The notes: a model not told the origin generated them from the letters alone. Counted from the stretch's first letter, positions 8,129-16,497 are shown. The stretch is DNA of 33,937 bases from Agromyces mediolanus (GCF_023715325.1 NZ_JAMBNX010000016.1:1-33937), one strand, 5' to 3'. Numbers and translations: made by a program.

Positions 8129-8668
8129 ATGCGGAAGATCGGGCCGGCACTACTCATCGTCGTCACGGCGGCGACCCTGACCGCCTGCACTGCCCCGAGC
8201 GATGAGCCCGCGCCGACTCCTAGCGCCAGCAGCTCCGGCCCGATCTATCCCGACCTCGACCAGTTCACCCCCGCGCCCACGGGCGCTATCGACGCCGATA
8301 GCGGAGAGACGCACGGCCCGCGTCCCGTGCCGACGTGGGATGACGAATCGCGCGAGAGCGCGACCACGGCCGCCGTGGCCGTGATGACCGCCTACGCGCG
8401 CCCCGATCTTCCGTTCGAGCAGTGGTGGGCCGGTTTGCAGCCGCTCCTGGACGGCAAAGCCACCCAGGACTACGCCTACATGGACCCGGCGCGCATCGTC
8501 GCGACGAGCGTCACCGGTCCCGCCGTCATCACCGATGACACCAGCGCCTACGTCGCGTTCGTCGACGTCCCCACCAACGCCGGCACCTACGGCGTCGTGC
8601 TCAGCCGCGCCGATGCCGCCTCGCCGTGGCTCGCCTCCCGATTCATCCTCCCCGAGGGCGTGAACTAA
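8129..8668 (+). CDS. Secreted lipoprotein of the conjugation operon
   Basis: 179 residues. N-terminal signal peptide of lipoprotein type: MRK, a hydrophobic stretch, and the lipobox LTAC with Cys19 as the acylated residue. A Pro/Ser/Thr-rich linker follows. The remainder (about 65-179) resembles a small NTF2-like domain: AVAVMTAYARPDLPFEQWWAGLQPLL, then alternating strands up to the C-terminus. Start at 8129 follows an AAGGAG site and lies one base after the preceding stop. The stop overlaps the next gene's ATG (TAATG). Co-translation with a cell-wall hydrolase suggests a surface-anchored accessory of the transfer channel, perhaps a structural counterpart of the VirB8-like protein. No specific name can be given. 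Confidence 0.8.
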   Translation: MRKIGPALLIVVTAATLTACTAPSDEPAPTPSASSSGPIYPDLDQFTPAPTGAIDADSGETHGPRPVPTWDDESRESATTAAVAVMTAYARPDLPFEQWWAGLQPLLDGKATQDYAYMDPARIVATSVTGPAVITDDTSAYVAFVDVPTNAGTYGVVLSRADAASPWLASRFILPEGVN

Positions 8669-9747
8669 TGGCCGGCCCCAAGGGCAGCGGCGTCTACGCG
8701 ATCGCCGCCGTCCCGCTCCTCGTCATTGGCTCGCTGTTCGGCCTCCTTCTCGTCGGGGATGACAACTGCGCGCCTGCCGGGGGCGGCGGGTCGAGCGTCT
8801 CGGTCAACCCCGACTCGGTGCCTCAGACCGAAATCGCCGGCTATGGCCACGAGCAGCTTGTGAACGCCGCCAACGTCATGAAGGCCGGCGCCGACCAGGG
8901 GTTGAACGTCCGCGATCAGACCATCGGCGTCATGACCGCGATGGGCGAATCCAGCCTCCGAAACATCGACTACGGCGACTGGGAAACCGGCGGCGTCACC
9001 AACCCCGACGGCACCCGCACGACCTCGATCGGCCTGTTCCAGCAGCAGGACGGATGGGGCACCCGCGAGGAGCGGCTAGACCCCTACATCTCGTCGACGA
9101 AGTTCTTCCAGGCGATGGTCGCGAAGGTTCCCGACCGTGAGTCGCTGGAACCGACGATCGTCGCCCACCGCACGCAGGTCAACGCCGACCCGTACCACTA
9201 CACCCAGTTCTGGGATGGCGCGGTGCAGATCGTCGAAGGGCTCTCCGGCACCACCACCGGTCTGAACCCCGGCGACGGCAGCGCCAGCGGCGGCAAGTGC
9301 GAGCCCGGCGTTCCCGGCAGCGTCAACGCCCAGGGCTGGGCCTCGCCCGGCGCTGGCCCGATCACCGACCCCTACGGCATGCGGCTGCACCCCATCGACA
9401 ACGTGTGGCGGCTGCACGCCGGCACCGACCTCGCCGGGGGCGGCTGCGACGGCCCTATCTGGGCCGCTCAGTCCGGTGTCGTGACGTTCCGCGGCTTCGA
9501 CAGCGGCGGAAACGGCGTCATCGCGATCGACCACGGCGGCGGCGTCACCACCCGCTACCTGCACATGTACGACTCCGGGATGCTCGTCCAGGTTGGCGAC
9601 AAGGTGACCGGCGGTCAGCAGATCGCCCGCGTCGGCAGCAGCGGACAGTCCACCGGATGCCACCTGCACTTCGAGGTGCAGGTGAACGGCGAAAACATCG
9701 ACCCAGCCCCCTTCATGGCTGAGGTCGGAATCCAGCTCGGACAGTAG
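8668..9747 (+). CDS. Bifunctional peptidoglycan hydrolase: lytic transglycosylase-like plus M23 peptidase (VirB1-like)
   Basis: 359 residues. One N-terminal transmembrane helix (about 10-30) anchors or exports it. Residues 55-195 form a lysozyme/SLT-like domain with a candidate catalytic Glu94 in AMGESS and the SIGLFQQ motif. Residues 215-359 are a LytM/M23 zinc endopeptidase with HAGTD (His250, Asp254) and HLH (His332, His334) metal ligands. Such enzymes cut glycan strands and peptide crosslinks to let the transfer channel pass the Gram-positive wall. ATG at 8668 overlaps the lipoprotein stop by one base; an in-frame start at 8626 would overlap the lipoprotein gene more and lacks support. 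All key residues of both domains are present. Confidence 0.92.
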   Translation: MAGPKGSGVYAIAAVPLLVIGSLFGLLLVGDDNCAPAGGGGSSVSVNPDSVPQTEIAGYGHEQLVNAANVMKAGADQGLNVRDQTIGVMTAMGESSLRNIDYGDWETGGVTNPDGTRTTSIGLFQQQDGWGTREERLDPYISSTKFFQAMVAKVPDRESLEPTIVAHRTQVNADPYHYTQFWDGAVQIVEGLSGTTTGLNPGDGSASGGKCEPGVPGSVNAQGWASPGAGPITDPYGMRLHPIDNVWRLHAGTDLAGGGCDGPIWAAQSGVVTFRGFDSGGNGVIAIDHGGGVTTRYLHMYDSGMLVQVGDKVTGGQQIARVGSSGQSTGCHLHFEVQVNGENIDPAPFMAEVGIQLGQ

Positions 9748-9761
9748 ATCAGGAGACGACC

Positions 9762-11132
9762 ATGAGCGGCATCGAAGTACCCACGTTCCCCAAGATCGAG
9801 GCGCGCACCCACGCGAACGGATCGGGAGAGGTCACGATCAACGGGACGTCATACCCGATCGAGACGACCACTCTCGAGGATGCTCGCGCGGCGATCCTCG
9901 CTCGCGTCGCTGAGACGGCCGGGAAGATGCAGCGCCCCGTCCGTGTGACCACGACCGGCCCCGACGGGGAGTGGCCGCTGATCGTCCACCCCGACGGCAG
10001 CGTGGAGGCCGACGACAGCCTGCCGGCGAACCCCGCGCCCGTCGAGGAGCCCGAGCCCGAGCCGGAACCGGCACCCGCGCCGATCGACAGCGTGCCCGCT
10101 CCCGCGGCCGCGCCGGTCGCTCCCGCGCCGGTCGCTCCCGCCCAGGCAGCCCCGGACGGCAACGCATGGGTGCGTCAGGCCCCGGTGCCAGCCCCCGAGT
10201 ACCCGAGCCGCCGCGAGGCGCGGCAGTCGTTCCTCACGCAGGAGCAGATCGAGGAGCCAGCGACCCAGGGATGGCGCGGCACCTTGACCCGCTTCGGGAT
10301 CCGCATGAGCCCCAACGACTCCGAGCGCGCCGAGCGCTCCGACGTCCTCGCCGTCTCGCAGCACTGGCCTGGCCCCCGCACGATCGCCGTCGTGAACGGC
10401 AAGGGCGGTGCGGGCAAGACCCCGACCACCGTCCTCCTCGCGGCCGTGTTCGCCCGCCACGGCGGCGCGGGCGTGCTGACGTGGGACAACAACCAGACCC
10501 GCGGCACGCTCGGCTGGCGCACCGAGCAGGGGCCGCACGAGGCGACGTTGCTCGACCTCCTGCCCCAGGTCGACCGCCTCCTCAGCACGGGGGCGCAGTC
10601 GGCCGACCTCGCCCACTTCGTGCACCACCAGACCCGCGACCGGTTCGACGTGCTGCGCAGCAAGCCGATGGCCCTCGCCCACGAACAGCGCGTGGAGCCG
10701 AGCGACGTCGACGCGATCCACGCCGTGGCCGCGAAGTATTACCGCCTGATCTTCATCGACTCCGGTAACGACGAGTCCGACCCGATGTGGCTGCGCATGA
10801 TCGACCACACCGACCAGCTCGTGGTCGCCACCACCACCCGCGACGACCACGCCGAGGCCGGCGCGCTCCTCCTCGAAGCTCTCGCAGAGCGCGACGCCGG
10901 ATCGGCCGAGCTGGCCCGCGACGCCGTGGTGATCGTCAACCAGGCCGACCCCAAGTCGACCCCGGCCGAGCTGGCGCGAGTAGCCGACGGCTACCGCTCG
11001 CTCGCCCGTGAAGCCGTCACCGTCCCCCACGACCCCGCAATGGTCGACGGCGTGCTGCGCTTCGGCTCCCTGCGCCCCGACACCCAGCGAGCATGGCTGG
11101 CAGCCGGCGCGGCGGTCGCACGCGGGCTGTGA
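9762..11132 (+). CDS. MinD/ParA-like ATPase with novel N-terminal domain
   Basis: 456 residues in three parts. Residues 6-84 are a small alpha/beta domain related to the N-terminus of the next gene product. Residues 85-190 are a Pro/Ala/Glu-rich linker. From about 205 a MinD/ParA ATPase follows, with deviant Walker A KGGAGKTPTT at 214-223 and a later LIFIDSGNDESDP Walker B-like segment. The motif carries Pro where most ParA proteins have Ser/Thr. It is separate from the plasmid's partition ParA at 18933. Location after the cell-wall hydrolase and before an FHA protein suggests a role in organising or positioning the transfer apparatus, not segregation. AGGAGA precedes the ATG by about 6 bases, and its stop overlaps the next start (GTGA). 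Confidence 0.85.
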   Translation: MSGIEVPTFPKIEARTHANGSGEVTINGTSYPIETTTLEDARAAILARVAETAGKMQRPVRVTTTGPDGEWPLIVHPDGSVEADDSLPANPAPVEEPEPEPEPAPAPIDSVPAPAAAPVAPAPVAPAQAAPDGNAWVRQAPVPAPEYPSRREARQSFLTQEQIEEPATQGWRGTLTRFGIRMSPNDSERAERSDVLAVSQHWPGPRTIAVVNGKGGAGKTPTTVLLAAVFARHGGAGVLTWDNNQTRGTLGWRTEQGPHEATLLDLLPQVDRLLSTGAQSADLAHFVHHQTRDRFDVLRSKPMALAHEQRVEPSDVDAIHAVAAKYYRLIFIDSGNDESDPMWLRMIDHTDQLVVATTTRDDHAEAGALLLEALAERDAGSAELARDAVVIVNQADPKSTPAELARVADGYRSLAREAVTVPHDPAMVDGVLRFGSLRPDTQRAWLAAGAAVARGL

Positions 11133-12004
11133 ACGCCACACAGCCCGTCCCAGGGCTCCACCGCGTCCCCGAGTGGCCCCGGCTCGCCGCCGAGGTCACA
11201 GCCGACGGCACAGGGACGCTCACGGTCAACGGACAACGGCGCGCGTGCGCGGCCGAGTCCGTCGCCGCGCTGCGCACGGGCATGATCGCGCGCGCCGTGG
11301 CGATCGCCACGCAGCTACGCCGGCCGATCCGCCTCGACGTCACCGAGGACGGCCGTACCCACGCCCTCGCCGTACGCCCCGAGGGCTACGTGCAGCTCGT
11401 CGGCGCCGACGGCACGATCCCGGCCGCTGACGGCCTCAGCATCGACGAGGGCCGATGCCGAATCTGTCGCCGCCTACAGCCGGTGACGTCGACGACGTGC
11501 GTGCAGTGCGCCGTCGACGAGCCGCTGCGCGTCGAGGTCGCCCCCCTGGCCGAACCGAACGCCGTTACGCCGCCGCCCGCGGCCGCGCCGATCACGCGCC
11601 CGAATCCCATTGAGCTCCGCGCGCTCGACGAGCTGCACGACGTCGAGCAGACCCGCCTTACCCGTCGCGCGACACCGGCCCGCCCAGCGCTGCGCCTGGC
11701 CTTCAACACGCAGCGCAGCGTCTCCGCTGGCCCCCGCGTGGTCATCGGCCGCAACCCCGAGCCGATCGCCGGCCACGAACCCCTCAGCATCGCCACACCG
11801 GGCCGGATGCTCTCGCGCACACACGCGACGATCGCCGTCGACGACGCCGGTCACATCGTCGTGACCGACCTCGATTCCGCGAACGGCATCGAACTGCAGT
11901 CGACCCCGCCGCGGTGGCTCACCCCCGGCCAGCCCACCACGATCCCGGAGGGATCGACGATCCTTCTGGGGGACGTTGAGTGCACCATCGAGCGGGCGCA
12001 GTGA
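11129..12004 (+). CDS. FHA-domain protein with zinc ribbon and shared N-terminal domain
   Basis: 291 residues from GTG at 11129, which overlaps the upstream stop as GTGA; an earlier ATG at 11093 would overlap by 40 bases. Residues 8-90 match the N-terminal domain of the preceding ATPase. A four-cysteine zinc ribbon follows (Cys110, Cys113, Cys124, Cys127). After a Pro-rich linker, residues 195-291 form an FHA domain (VVIGRNP, the SRTHATI loop, DLDSANGIEL), which binds phosphothreonine peptides. FHA proteins often couple Ser/Thr kinase signalling to secretion systems. No kinase is encoded on the plasmid, so a host kinase would be needed. Last gene of the plus-strand transfer operon. Confidence 0.87.
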   Translation: MNATQPVPGLHRVPEWPRLAAEVTADGTGTLTVNGQRRACAAESVAALRTGMIARAVAIATQLRRPIRLDVTEDGRTHALAVRPEGYVQLVGADGTIPAADGLSIDEGRCRICRRLQPVTSTTCVQCAVDEPLRVEVAPLAEPNAVTPPPAAAPITRPNPIELRALDELHDVEQTRLTRRATPARPALRLAFNTQRSVSAGPRVVIGRNPEPIAGHEPLSIATPGRMLSRTHATIAVDDAGHIVVTDLDSANGIELQSTPPRWLTPGQPTTIPEGSTILLGDVECTIERAQ

Positions 12005-12069
12005 ACTACACCTGTGGCCGTCGGCGTGTCCTCCCCTTTGTGTTAAGGAAAACCGAGAGACTGGCGCGC

Positions 12070-12324
12070 ATGGGTACTCAGAACGGAAGGCCGAGCAAGG
12101 GACGTCGCGACGCCATTCTGGCGAAGCCCCCCGTAGAGTTCGGCGCGATCTTGAAGCAGAACGCAGATGCCGCCGGACTCTCCTATGGCGAGTACCTGGT
12201 GATGCTCGCGGCCGACGCACTGGGAATGCCTCAGTACGCACCGCCGCGCCCGCGCGATCGCGCAGCAGAGCTGCCGATCCCCGAGCTGAACACGGCCAAG
12301 GAGGCAACCTCGAAAGCCGCATAG
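12070..12324 (+). CDS. Small basic protein upstream of rep, unknown
   Basis: 84 residues with a basic N-terminus (NGRPSKGRRDAILAK) followed by an amphipathic helical region (GAILKQNADAAGLSYGEYLVMLAADALGMP) and a Pro-rich end. The pattern, basic arm plus two helices, resembles small ribbon-helix-helix or relaxosome/copy-control proteins, but I do not recognise the family. ATG at 12070 has a GAGAG sequence about 9 bases upstream; an in-frame GTG at 12040 is an alternative. It lies between the transfer operon and the replication gene and is followed at once by a strong hairpin. It is therefore probably its own unit, possibly regulating replication or transfer. Confidence 0.65.
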   Translation: MGTQNGRPSKGRRDAILAKPPVEFGAILKQNADAAGLSYGEYLVMLAADALGMPQYAPPRPRDRAAELPIPELNTAKEATSKAA

Positions 12325-12334
12325 AACGAGCGAA

Positions 12335-12359
12335 CCCCCCGCCTCTACGAGACGGGGGG
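12335..12359 (+). terminator. Hairpin after the small basic protein gene
   Basis: CCCCCCG and CGGGGGG arms (7 base pairs, with inner TCT/AGA pairing) lie 10 bases after the stop at 12324. There is no T-tract, as is common in actinobacteria. It separates the small basic gene from rep. The following 187 bases (12360-12546) contain no gene and no clear iteron array. Confidence 0.6.
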
Positions 12360-12546
12360 CCGAAGCTAAGTGCCTGATCCTCTGAGTTTGGCGACCTGGT
12401 AGATCAAGGCAGTTCCAGAAAAAGCCAGTAAGGAACCGGACCTTCGCTGTACCCAGCGACCGAAGTCGAAAGGTGGTGCCATCATAGCGCGCGCTCCTCA
12501 AAAGCGATATCGCGTTCTCAGCGAGTCGTGGGCACTCACCACAGCA

Positions 12547-14580
12547 GTGAGCCCGCGGCCGCGCGTGCGCGTGGCCGTCGTCGACGCCTATGGCACCGTC
12601 CTGAACGACTACCGGGATCGCGCGATCGGCACGGCCGCTCCTGAGCGCCCGTGGGCTGTCTACCTCGCCGGCCCCGACAAGCGATTCCGTCTCCTCGCGT
12701 TCGACCTCGACGCCCACGGCGACCCCGCGGCCGCAGCTCGCGACGCCGACGTGCTCGGCGGCCTCCTCCGCGACGTCGGCCTGCCCTACGTCCTCTGCGA
12801 GTCCGGGCCGACCGGCGGCCGGCACCTGTGGGTCGGCTTAGGCGAGTCCGTCGACGCTGAAACCGTCGCCACCCTCGCCCGCCTCACCAAGCACCTGTGC
12901 CCCACCCTCGACCTGTCGCCGCTCAGCAACGCCGTAACCGGCTGTGTGCGGCCACCAGGAGCGCCCCACCGTGCCGGCGGGCACTCCACGGTCCTCAGCG
13001 GCGACCTGGACGCGCTGCGCGCCCCCACGGCCACCGCGGCACAGGTCCGCGCGCTCGTGAGCCTCGTCGCCGGCCTCGTCGACGACACCGAGCCCGCACG
13101 GCCCATCGACCCCCGCTCACCGCTCCCCCTCGACTCCCACGGCCGCCTGCACCTGGCCGGCCCACGCCGCCAGCTCCCCGCCAACAGCTCCGCAGCTCTC
13201 CGAGAGACACCCATCGACGCCTCAGCGACGCTCTGGCGCGTCCTGATCGGCGCAGCGGCCGCCAGGTGGCGGCACGCCGACGTCGCCGCCCTCGTCGACA
13301 CCGAGCCCGGCCTAGAGCACGTCCGCAGCCGCGTCACCACCCGCGGCCGCGCAGCTCGCCCCCGAGGCGAGCAGGCCGCCGTGCTCGGCCGACAGTGGAA
13401 CAAGGCCGTGCGCTACGTCGCCGCGAGTGACCGCCAGATCGGGGACGATCCCACGTTCGACCGCCGCGCCGACGCGATGGCCGCGCACGTCCGCGACGTG
13501 CAGCTCCGCGCCGACGCGGCCGCCGGCCGCTGGACCCGCGGAGGCGGCCCCGCCGATCGCCGCATCCTCGACGTGCTGAGCTTCCTCGCCCTGCACGCCC
13601 TCAGCGCCTCCGTGGAGGCCGACACCCGCCGCCTGGCCCTGTTGGCCGGGGTCGGCCGCGAGACGGCCAGGACGGCGCTGCTGCGCCTCGCAGAGGACGG
13701 ATGGATCGCCCAGACCGCGGCCGCGGACGGCCCCCGCGCCGCTCACTGGACGATCGACCCGCAGAGCACTCTCCACAGCAACACGGATCATGCCCGGTCA
13801 CAAGCGGACCCGCGCCCCCCTGGGGCCGGGGCCGCTGAGAGAACTACGCTCCTCGCAACGCTGCGCACACGAACGACGGATGCCGCACATGACCTGTTCA
13901 CCGCTACCCGCCCCGCGCTCGGACACCTGGCCGGGAACCTCTACGCACGAATCGATTCCACAGCTCGCACCCTCGACGAACTCTCCCCCACCATCGGCGC
14001 CGATCCTCTCCGAACCCGTCGACTCCTCGACCGCCTCACCTACGCCGGCATCGTCGAGCGCAGCCGGGACGGATGGCACCGCGTCTACGCCCACTCCCCC
14101 GACGCGGCCGCCGAGCGCGCCGGAGTCGCCGGCCGACTCGACGCCCGCGTAGACCGCTACCGCGTCGAGCGCGAAGCATGGGCCTGGTGGAAGGCCGAGG
14201 AAGCGTGGATGCACGCACCCCGTCGACCCGATGCCCGAAGTCGACCGAGCCGCGGTCAACTCTCCCTCGTCCCCGACGACGGCACCCACGCCTACGGCCC
14301 GCACCCGCGCCGAGCCGATGGCCGGCTGGACTACGCCGCAGCTCGACGGATCATCATCGAGGAGCGCGAGGGAACGGCCGTGCGCCCCTACGAGCGCGAC
14401 GCCGACGGAGATCTCCGCTCGAGAACCGTTGTCGACGAGACCCCCGCCGACGTCGACGCCGACGGCGAGTGGATCGACCCCGGCTATTGCTCCCACGGGA
14501 TGACCGTCGGCGTCCGGTGCCGGTACTGCGACGGGCCAGCCGTGAAGCTGCTCGACACCCCGCAGCGCCGCGTCGCGTAG
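12547..14580 (+). CDS. Plasmid replication protein with archaeo-eukaryotic primase (AEP) domain
   Basis: 677 residues from GTG at 12547; the frame stays open upstream, so the start is uncertain. Residues 35-160 carry AEP primase-polymerase signatures: AFDLDAHGD (Asp53, Asp55), GPTGGRHLWV (His93) and the later HRAGGHS motif. Two winged-helix segments follow at about 360-390 (LALLAGVGRETARTALLRL) and 490-515. The C-terminus has a possible zinc knuckle (CSHGMTVGVRCRYC). Primase-type Rep proteins of actinobacterial plasmids combine priming with origin binding. It is the only replication candidate on the plasmid, hence probably the initiator. It is followed by palindromes that may be its terminator or origin. 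Catalytic activity and origin position are inferred. Confidence 0.82.
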   Translation: MSPRPRVRVAVVDAYGTVLNDYRDRAIGTAAPERPWAVYLAGPDKRFRLLAFDLDAHGDPAAAARDADVLGGLLRDVGLPYVLCESGPTGGRHLWVGLGESVDAETVATLARLTKHLCPTLDLSPLSNAVTGCVRPPGAPHRAGGHSTVLSGDLDALRAPTATAAQVRALVSLVAGLVDDTEPARPIDPRSPLPLDSHGRLHLAGPRRQLPANSSAALRETPIDASATLWRVLIGAAAARWRHADVAALVDTEPGLEHVRSRVTTRGRAARPRGEQAAVLGRQWNKAVRYVAASDRQIGDDPTFDRRADAMAAHVRDVQLRADAAAGRWTRGGGPADRRILDVLSFLALHALSASVEADTRRLALLAGVGRETARTALLRLAEDGWIAQTAAADGPRAAHWTIDPQSTLHSNTDHARSQADPRPPGAGAAERTTLLATLRTRTTDAAHDLFTATRPALGHLAGNLYARIDSTARTLDELSPTIGADPLRTRRLLDRLTYAGIVERSRDGWHRVYAHSPDAAAERAGVAGRLDARVDRYRVEREAWAWWKAEEAWMHAPRRPDARSRPSRGQLSLVPDDGTHAYGPHPRRADGRLDYAAARRIIIEEREGTAVRPYERDADGDLRSRTVVDETPADVDADGEWIDPGYCSHGMTVGVRCRYCDGPAVKLLDTPQRRVA

Positions 14581-14600
14581 AGCCGATCCGCTGCGCGGAG

Positions 14601-14618
14601 GCGAGCCCAGGGGCTCGC
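14601..14618. repeat. Palindrome downstream of rep
   Basis: GCGAGCCC-AG-GGGCTCGC, a perfect 8-base dyad 20 bases after the rep stop. Together with the hairpin at 14649-14669 and the long element at 14661-14864 it fills the 337-base gap before ardC. It may be a terminator stem or part of an origin. Confidence 0.6.
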
Positions 14619-14648
14619 TGGTCGAGCCAGGCGGTGCCGGCACAGTCA

Positions 14649-14669
14649 GGGCCTACGGCCCGTTCTTTT
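14649..14669 (+). terminator. Rho-independent-like terminator of rep
   Basis: GGGCC-TAC-GGCCC stem followed directly by GTTCTTTT. The T-rich tail is at the same time the start of the left arm of structured element A. The equivalent hairpin recurs before element B (17018-17038). Confidence 0.6.
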
Positions 14670-14864
14670 GCCGTGAAGCCTTCGGCAGCATACGGTCGTC
14701 AACCCTCCACCCAAGCGGCTGCGCCGCCGGCTCCTCCGAGACTTTCGGCACGCGGTCGCTGCGCTCCCTTATTTCGCGCCGAAACTCTCTCCCCCACCGC
14801 CCTACGGGTTGAGCTCCGGGCATCCTCCCTAGCGGCGGTAAACCGCCTTCACGGCAAAAAAACG
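14661..14864. repeat. Structured intergenic element A (long inverted-repeat arms)
   Basis: 204-base non-coding element. Its 20-base ends, 14661-14680 and 14845-14864, are inverted repeats matching at 18 of 20 positions (core TTTTGCCGTGAAG and CTTCACGGCAAAA). Inside are further pairings: TCAACCC at 14699-14705 with GGGTTGA at 14806-14812, and TTTCGGC at 14743-14749 with GCCGAAA at 14778-14784. A small hairpin GGCGG-TAAA-CCGCC sits next to the right arm. The left 42 bases are repeated with one change at 17027-17068, and the right end recurs at 17155-17197. It lies immediately upstream of ardC and holds no open reading frame that makes sense. Confidence 0.8.
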
Positions 14865-14883
14865 TGGAGGGGATGAGCAGAGA

Positions 14884-14899
14884 AATAACCCTATTACCG
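14884..14899. promoter_or_regulatory. Leading-region motif, copy 1 (before ardC)
   Basis: AATAACCCTATTACCG, an AT-rich copy of the CGGYAATA-N4-TATTRCCG family, 18 bases before the ardC ATG. One of about seven related copies placed upstream of genes between 14.9 and 18.9 kb. Confidence 0.7.
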
Positions 14900-14917
14900 G
14901 CACGGAAGGTTCCGAAC

Positions 14918-15799
14918 ATGGCACGCAACGTCAAGACCACCAAGACCCCCGAGCAGCGTCGCGCCGAGGCCGAGGAGCTGCAAGCCACGATCGCGGAGCA
15001 GGTCGAGGCGCTGCGCGAGTCGGAGGCGTGGGCGCGGTTCCTGGACTTCACGAAGGCATTCCACCGCTACAGCATCAACAACCTGTTGTTGATCTTCGGC
15101 CAGTGCCCCGAGGCGTCCCACGTCGCCGGTTACCGGACGTGGCAGAAGCTCAACCGCCAGGTGCGCAAGGGTGAGCGCGGAATCCGTATCTTCGGCGGCC
15201 GCGACGTGCGCGAGACGGTCGAGAACCCCAAGACCGGCGAGGACGAGGAGCAGCGCCGAACGCTGTTCTTCCCGGTGTCCGTGTTCGACATGGGACAGAC
15301 CGACCTCATCGACCCCGAGGCGGGCGACCCGACCGACATCGCGCGGCCGCTGACCGGAGACGACCCCGCGGGCATCTTCGACGCCGTGGCCGACTACCTC
15401 ACCGGCAAGGGCTGGACCGTCGAGCGCGAGAGCATCCCCGGCGGTGCACACGGCTACACCGACCCCGAGGGCCGTCGCGTCGTGCTCGATTCCGACCTCT
15501 CCCCCGCCCAGGCTGCAAAGACCGGACTTCACGAGGCCGCGCACGTCATCCTGCACGCGGACGAAGATCACGCCGAGTACGTCGAGCACCGCGGCACCAA
15601 GGAAACCGAGGCCGAGAGCGTCGCCTACGTCGTCGCCGGGATTCTCGGACTCGACACCAGCGCCTACAGCGTCGGATACGTCGCCGGGTGGAGCAACTGC
15701 GACGCCGAGACGATCAAGGCCACCGCGGCAAACGTGCTGCGCGCAGCTCACGCCCTGGCCGACGCGCTCACCGAGCAGCCCGAGGCCGTAGCCGCCTGA
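14918..15799 (+). CDS. ardC: ArdC-family antirestriction protein
   Basis: Protects incoming single-stranded plasmid DNA from host restriction during conjugation. 293 residues. The N-terminal domain (1-130) has the ssDNA-binding ArdC-N pattern (FLDFTKAFHRYSINNLLLI, GYRTWQKLNRQVRKGERGIRI). The C-terminal domain is a zincin metallopeptidase-like fold with HEAAH at 205-209 and a downstream acidic ETEAES at 229-234. Both metal-binding histidines and the glutamate are intact. ATG at 14918 is preferred to an in-frame GTG at 14864, because GGAAGG lies 8 bases upstream and the longer form would translate the conserved motif. It is the first gene after element A, the typical position for an early-expressed leading-region gene. 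Confidence 0.9.
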   Translation: MARNVKTTKTPEQRRAEAEELQATIAEQVEALRESEAWARFLDFTKAFHRYSINNLLLIFGQCPEASHVAGYRTWQKLNRQVRKGERGIRIFGGRDVRETVENPKTGEDEEQRRTLFFPVSVFDMGQTDLIDPEAGDPTDIARPLTGDDPAGIFDAVADYLTGKGWTVERESIPGGAHGYTDPEGRRVVLDSDLSPAQAAKTGLHEAAHVILHADEDHAEYVEHRGTKETEAESVAYVVAGILGLDTSAYSVGYVAGWSNCDAETIKATAANVLRAAHALADALTEQPEAVAA

Positions 15800-15800
15800 G

Positions 15801-15820
15801 CGGCAATAACTCTATTGCCG
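15801..15820. promoter_or_regulatory. Leading-region motif, copy 2 (perfect palindrome)
   Basis: CGGCAATA-ACTC-TATTGCCG: perfect 8-base arms with a 4-base centre, beginning one base after the ardC stop and 26 bases before the next ATG. This is the most symmetrical copy and defines the consensus. Confidence 0.8.
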
Positions 15821-15846
15821 TCAAGACCGTCAGAGGAGAAGGAACG

Positions 15847-16470
15847 ATGACCGCGGAAACCCTGTTCGACCTGGCCGAGTTCGAGCGCGAGGCCGTCGCC
15901 GCCACCGCATGGGACGGCGCGCCCCTGGCCTACACGACCAGCTACTACAGCCCCGCCGAGCTGGATGCAGCATTCGACCGCTACCGCGCCGAGTTCGGCG
16001 GCTTCGGATGCATCCCCCGCTCCCACATGTGGCACCGCAACAGCTACAACCAGGGCGAGCGCGCAGCGACCGCCGACGGCCACGAGCTGCACATGTTCTA
16101 CGCCGACGCCTGGTGCAAAGAGGCCGACCACGACCACAGCGCCGACCCGCTCCCCGGCGGCGGTCGCTATCAGGCCGTGTGCCCCGGCTGCGCCTGGCAC
16201 GTCATCAGCGAGCGCGAGAACGACGCCGTAGAGGCGTGGCACGACCACGCCCTGCCCGGCTGGCGATCACTCCCGATCATGCCCCGCCCCGCCGCAGCGG
16301 CCACCGACGAGAAGAAGGCACGAGCCGCCGCCGCCAAGTGGTGCGCGGCCAACTACCCCGCCGAGTGGCAGCGCCCCGGCTCCCCCGTCCGCACCATCCG
16401 AGGGCCGCACGGCGGCCGACACGTCGAATCCCGCTCGCCCTTCGGCGGCTACGACCTCGCCGCCGACTGA
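15847..16470 (+). CDS. DUF6349-family protein, possible zinc-binding
   Basis: 207 residues of unknown function. The sequence FDRYRAEFGGFGCIPRSHMWHRN, the ADAWCKEADHDH stretch and CPGCAWHVISERENDAVEAWHDHALPGW are rich in Cys, His and Trp. They include a CPGC pair that could bind zinc, and match what I know as DUF6349 in actinobacterial plasmids and phages. The basic C-terminal region (VRTIRGPHGGRHVESRSPFGGYDL) may contact nucleic acid. A purine-rich AGAGGAGAAGG ribosome-binding site precedes ATG at 15847. It sits between ardC and a small unknown gene and carries its own copy of the regional motif, so a role in plasmid establishment is plausible but not shown. Confidence 0.75.
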   Translation: MTAETLFDLAEFEREAVAATAWDGAPLAYTTSYYSPAELDAAFDRYRAEFGGFGCIPRSHMWHRNSYNQGERAATADGHELHMFYADAWCKEADHDHSADPLPGGGRYQAVCPGCAWHVISERENDAVEAWHDHALPGWRSLPIMPRPAAAATDEKKARAAAAKWCAANYPAEWQRPGSPVRTIRGPHGGRHVESRSPFGGYDLAAD

Positions 16471-16497
16471 CCACCCCGACCAGACAGGAGAACCCCC

